NCBI GenBank assembly: GCA_035480695.1
Contig: DATIHM010000076.1
Coordinates: 1-24,555 of the forward strand
Length of the DNA stretch: 24,555 nt
Reading direction: 5' to 3'
Source: DATBED01 sp035480695
GTDB lineage: Bacteria > Patescibacteriota > Saccharimonadia > Saccharimonadales > UBA4665
Part shown: piece after piece, positions 22,040-24,555 of the stretch
How positions within the stretch are numbered: the first letter of the stretch is position 1
Layout of the letters: the number at the start of each line of letters is the position of its first letter
Made by a program: the position numbers and the translations under genes
The notes under the pieces: generated by a model
What the model was told of the DNA's origin: nothing
The model's database searches: none
The model's input: only the letters and a program-made list of their open reading frames with translations

Positions 22040-22068
22040 TTGCCATTTTAGGATAGGGCGCGTATGCT
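22040..22068 (+). promoter_or_regulatory. Probable purA promoter
   Basis: TTGCCA (22040-22045), a 17-bp spacer and TATGCT (22063-22068) match the consensus at 5/6 and 4/6 positions. They occupy the 42-bp gap after prs. The -10 ends 10 nt before the ATG at 22078, leaving a leader of at most about 3 nt. Confidence 0.55.
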
Positions 22069-22077
22069 CTATCAGGT

Positions 22078-23373
22078 ATGCCATTCCACGCAGTCATCGG
22101 CGGACAAAGGGGGGACGAAGGCAAAGGACGCTTCGTCGATTTGTTGGCACCCGATTATAGCGTTATCGCAAGAGGTAGTGGCGGCTCGAACGCCGGCCAC
22201 ACAGTCGTGCCAGAGGGGATGGTGCCTATTGCGCTGCACCAGATACCTTCGGGAATCGCACACCCTGGCAAATTGAATGTCATAGGTACCGGCGTTTATG
22301 TCGACCCGCACCGCCTGGCCAACGAAATCAAAGAACTCAAGAAGGCCGGGCTCGAAGTCACCCCCAAAAGCCTGCTCGTCAGCGACACCGCCCATCTGGT
22401 GATGCCGCACCACCTGGCGCTCGACGCGCTGCGCGAAGGCAGCCACAAGGCGCAGGGCAGCACTCAGTCCGGCATCGCTTACGTGGCGGGCGACAAATAT
22501 TTGCGCGAGGGGTTGCGTGTCGAATCGATTGCCGACCCGAAAGTGCTTTTCGAGCACGCTTATGAAGCGCTGAGCCGTGTGAATGACAGCCTGCCCAAAG
22601 CCGACCGACGTTCCAGTGACGACATCAAGAAAGAGATCGAGGCTTGGGTCGAGGCCAGCCAGCAGCTGAAGCCGTTCATTGCCGACACCGTGGCCGTCGT
22701 GAACGACCGGCTCGACGCCGGCGAACTTGTGCTGGGCGAAGGCGCCCAGGCTTTCTGGCTGGACATCAACCACGGCATGTATCCGTCGGTGACGTCGTCG
22801 TCGACCACGGTGGCCGGCTTGCTGGATGGGCTGGGTATTTCGGCTAAGCACGTCGAAAAGGTCAGCCTTGTCGTCAAATCGGTCAAGTCGCATGTCGGCG
22901 GCGGGCCGTTCGTCACCGAGATTACCGACGAAGCTTTGGCCGACAAGGTGCGCGGCCAGAAGGGCGCCACCGACAGCGAGTACGGCGCCACCACCAAGCG
23001 TCCGCGCCGCATCGGCTACCCTGATTTGGTCGAGCTGAAGAACGCCATCCGCGTCAATGGAGCCGACGAGCTGCTGCTGACCAAACTCGACCACGTGCCG
23101 CGCTACGGCGAATCCGTCAAAATCGCCACGGCTTATGATTACAATGGCCAGAAGCGGGCCGTTGCACCGAGCTCGGCCGCCGCGCTTTACGATTGCCGCC
23201 CAATCTACCAGGAGATGCCGACCTGGCAAGCCGACATCAGCGGTGTGCGTGACTTCGCCAATCTGCCTGCCGAGGCCCAAGCCTTCGTCAAAATGTTCGA
23301 AGATGAGCTCGGCTTGCCGGTCAACCACATCGGTGTCGGCGCCGAGCGCGGCCAGGTCATCACTCGTGTATAG
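22078..23373 (+). CDS. purA: Adenylosuccinate synthetase
   Basis: The protein has 431 residues and catalyses the GTP-dependent first step from IMP to AMP; PurB completes the second. Catalytic Asp13 (GQRGDEGKG) and His41 (GGSNAGHTV) sit at the same residue numbers as in E. coli. The near-invariant Trp before GDEGKG is Arg here. LGEGAQAFWLDINHGMYPSV and YGATTKRPRRIGYPD match the IMP and active-site regions, and TKLDHV the guanine-binding segment. The end GVGAERGQVITRV is diverged. No good Shine-Dalgarno precedes the ATG, and the promoter lies directly upstream, so translation is probably leaderless. The lactonase gene follows after 8 bp. Confidence 0.95.
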   Translation: MPFHAVIGGQRGDEGKGRFVDLLAPDYSVIARGSGGSNAGHTVVPEGMVPIALHQIPSGIAHPGKLNVIGTGVYVDPHRLANEIKELKKAGLEVTPKSLLVSDTAHLVMPHHLALDALREGSHKAQGSTQSGIAYVAGDKYLREGLRVESIADPKVLFEHAYEALSRVNDSLPKADRRSSDDIKKEIEAWVEASQQLKPFIADTVAVVNDRLDAGELVLGEGAQAFWLDINHGMYPSVTSSSTTVAGLLDGLGISAKHVEKVSLVVKSVKSHVGGGPFVTEITDEALADKVRGQKGATDSEYGATTKRPRRIGYPDLVELKNAIRVNGADELLLTKLDHVPRYGESVKIATAYDYNGQKRAVAPSSAAALYDCRPIYQEMPTWQADISGVRDFANLPAEAQAFVKMFEDELGLPVNHIGVGAERGQVITRV

Positions 23374-23374
23374 T
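23369..23374 (+). promoter_or_regulatory. -10 element before the 6-phosphogluconolactonase gene
   Basis: TATAGT (five of six consensus bases) overlaps the purA stop codon and ends 8 nt before the ATG at 23382. No Shine-Dalgarno sequence and no -35 box are visible. Co-transcription with purA is the alternative. Confidence 0.4.
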
Positions 23375-23381
23375 TAAATTC

Positions 23382-24047
23382 ATGCGATTCATCCGAGATA
23401 ATATGGAGTCGGCTGCCATAGCGCTCGGCCAGCGGCTACGAAGTGAGCTGGCGGCAGGCCGCAGGGTGCTTTGGCTGGTAAGCGGAGGCTCCAATATCGG
23501 GCCATCCGTAAGTATAATGAAGAGTCTCTCAGGCGAGCTTAGCCGGAACCTGACTGTCATACCCTGCGATGAGCGATACGGGCAGCCCGGCCACGTTGAT
23601 TCCAACTGGCAACAGCTGCTCGATGGTGGCTTTGACGGCAAGCAAGCGACTTTGCTGCCGGCCTTAAAAGAAGGATTGGATTTTAATCAAAACACCTCCT
23701 TCTATAACGATTTGATGGCTAAGGCTACCTCAAGTGCCGATGTAATAATTGTGCAGTTGGGAATGGGGTCGGACGGTCATGTCTCGGGTATTTTGCCGAA
23801 GACACCGGCTTGCCGCGAGACTGTGGAATCAATCGTAAACTATGAGGCGCCGCCTCTAAGGCGCATGACCTCAACGTTCCACAATTTGCGGCAAGCCAGT
23901 GCGATCTATTTGTTGGCTTACGGAGAAGGGAAGGCTGACCAACTCAGACGCCTAAAAGCAGAGGATGTCCCGCTCGACGAGCAGCCCGCCCAAATCCTCA
24001 AGGAAATATCCGAAGCTTACGTTTATAATGACCAGGTGGAGGATTGA
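23382..24047 (+). CDS. pgl: 6-phosphogluconolactonase
   Basis: The protein has 221 residues in the glucosamine-6-phosphate isomerase/6-phosphogluconolactonase (DevB-type) family. It would hydrolyse 6-phosphogluconolactone in the oxidative pentose phosphate pathway. Motifs: LWLVSGGSNIGP (family LSGGSTP), IPCDERYGQPGHVDSNW (family DERxVPxxHxxSN), VQLGMGSDGHVSGILP (family LGMGxDGHxASLFP), and RRMTSTFHNLRQASAIYLLAYGEGKADQL. The placement immediately before zwf (its TGA abuts the zwf ATG) settles lactonase over glucosamine-6-phosphate deaminase. It starts 8 bp after purA. Codon use looks less GC-biased than in purA. Confidence 0.9.
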   Translation: MRFIRDNMESAAIALGQRLRSELAAGRRVLWLVSGGSNIGPSVSIMKSLSGELSRNLTVIPCDERYGQPGHVDSNWQQLLDGGFDGKQATLLPALKEGLDFNQNTSFYNDLMAKATSSADVIIVQLGMGSDGHVSGILPKTPACRETVESIVNYEAPPLRRMTSTFHNLRQASAIYLLAYGEGKADQLRRLKAEDVPLDEQPAQILKEISEAYVYNDQVED

Positions 24048-24555
24048 ATGCCTGATACGCAAAGCCTTGACCCGACCATCTTAGTCATTTTCGGCATCAC
24101 CGGCGACCTGTCGCAGCGCTACTTGTTGCCGGCACTTTATCACCTTACAAAAGACGGCCTGCTGGATGAGCAAACCGTCATCCTGGGAGTTACCCGCGGA
24201 GATACCACCACCGAACAGTTGTTTGAAAAGGTCGAGCTCTGCGTCAACGAAGTCGACAAGGTCTGCGACCCGGTGGCGCTGAAGGCGATGCACAAGCGCA
24301 CCGAGATGTTCAAGATGGACCTCGACAACGCCGACGACTACGCCAAGTTGCTCGAAAAACTGAATTCAATTGAAGAAACCAAAGGCGTCTGTATGAACCG
24401 GCTCTATTACCTGTCGATTCCACCCAAAGCCTACGGGCCGGTTGTAGGCCTGCTCGGCGAGAAGGGTCTCAATGGCAGTTGCCAGCATGGCAAGGCCGCC
24501 ACGCGGCTGCTGGTCGAGAAGCCGTTCGGCTACGACCTTGAATCGGCCCAGCAAC
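24048..24555 (+). CDS. zwf: Glucose-6-phosphate 1-dehydrogenase, N-terminal part (3' end outside window)
   Basis: The first 169 residues are visible and the frame stays open to the window edge. The enzyme oxidises glucose 6-phosphate to 6-phosphogluconolactone with NADP or NAD. Motifs: ILVIFGITGDLSQRYLLPAL (11-30), the dinucleotide-binding GxxGDL with the family's usual RxLLPAL continuation; RLYYLSIPPKAYGPVV; and RLLVEKPFGYDLESAQ, whose EKPFG (157-161) is the family signature and contributes to substrate binding. GGAGG at 24038-24042 lies within the lactonase gene end, and the ATG directly follows its TGA, so the two are translationally coupled. The cofactor cannot be predicted from this part. 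Confidence 0.95.
   Translation, partial: MPDTQSLDPTILVIFGITGDLSQRYLLPALYHLTKDGLLDEQTVILGVTRGDTTTEQLFEKVELCVNEVDKVCDPVALKAMHKRTEMFKMDLDNADDYAKLLEKLNSIEETKGVCMNRLYYLSIPPKAYGPVVGLLGEKGLNGSCQHGKAATRLLVEKPFGYDLESAQQ

Noticed and set aside
22072..23328. 418-codon minus-strand ORF opposite purA
   Set aside because: It mirrors purA almost exactly, and the plus-strand protein carries all catalytic motifs.
1..24555. CRISPR arrays, insertion sequences, tRNA or rRNA genes
   Set aside because: I saw no regularly spaced repeats, transposase motifs, terminal repeats or RNA gene signatures by eye. A tRNAscan or Infernal run was not possible.
1..24555. Recoded TGA as in some Patescibacteria
   Set aside because: TGA ends purC, purD, purF, pgl and the RHH gene at positions that fit family lengths, so the standard code applies.

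Overview
The window is a compact bacterial locus that encodes nearly all of de novo purine and pyrimidine nucleotide synthesis, plus the route that supplies PRPP. I recognise 21 protein genes, two of them cut by the window edges (nnrD on the left, zwf on the right). One further small ORF has no recognisable family. I saw no rRNA, tRNA, CRISPR array, insertion sequence or phage gene. TGA acts as an ordinary stop codon at several gene ends. The DNA is GC-rich with very short intergenic gaps, and several enzymes diverge at family motifs. This fits a streamlined lineage, possibly a member of the Patescibacteria/CPR. That placement is an inference from style, not from a marker gene.

Layout. 1-2328 (+): nnrD end, purH and a ribbon-helix-helix regulator in an AT-rich pocket. 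2321-4671 (-): purC-purB. 4723-5235 (+): purE, running into a 73-codon ORF on the minus strand (5232-5453) that has a consensus sigma70-type promoter. 5504-8947 (-): purF-purN-purD. 9108-14071 (+): purM-purL, with the long one-chain PurL. 14068-16891 (-): pyrE, an unassigned SAM-methyltransferase-like gene, and pyrF. 16929-18989 (+): pyrD and arginase. 18986-20038 (-): pyrC of the CAD type. 20097-24555 (+): pyrB, prs, purA, a 6-phosphogluconolactonase gene and the start of zwf.

How the genes work together. Zwf and 6-phosphogluconolactonase feed the oxidative pentose phosphate pathway. Prs makes PRPP, which PurF (purines) and PyrE (pyrimidines) use. PurF, D, N, L, M, E, C, B and H carry PRPP to IMP, and PurA and PurB carry IMP to AMP. 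PyrB, C, D, E and F carry carbamoyl phosphate plus aspartate to UMP. Not in the window: PurK, GuaA/GuaB, CarA/CarB, PyrG/PyrH, 6-phosphogluconate dehydrogenase and ribose-5-phosphate isomerase.

The most distinctive signals are organisational. (i) Eight or nine genes have a -10-like hexamer ending 7-10 nt before the start codon, so their mRNAs look leaderless or nearly so. (ii) All four tail-to-tail gene pairs overlap at their stop codons, three of them inside a 4-bp palindrome (TTAA or CTAG) that supplies the stop to both strands. (iii) Two divergent gene pairs share an identical TATTATA element readable as a -10 box on either strand. Individual enzymes also show unusual sites: PurH lacks the VKTLHP-type motif of its cyclohydrolase domain, PurF keeps a propeptide but has lost all four iron-sulfur cysteines, and PyrE has an atypical PRPP loop. 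I found no clear sign of a wholly new system. The best candidates for new biology are the methyltransferase-like gene, the 73-codon ORF, the RHH protein with its operator, and the expression signals.
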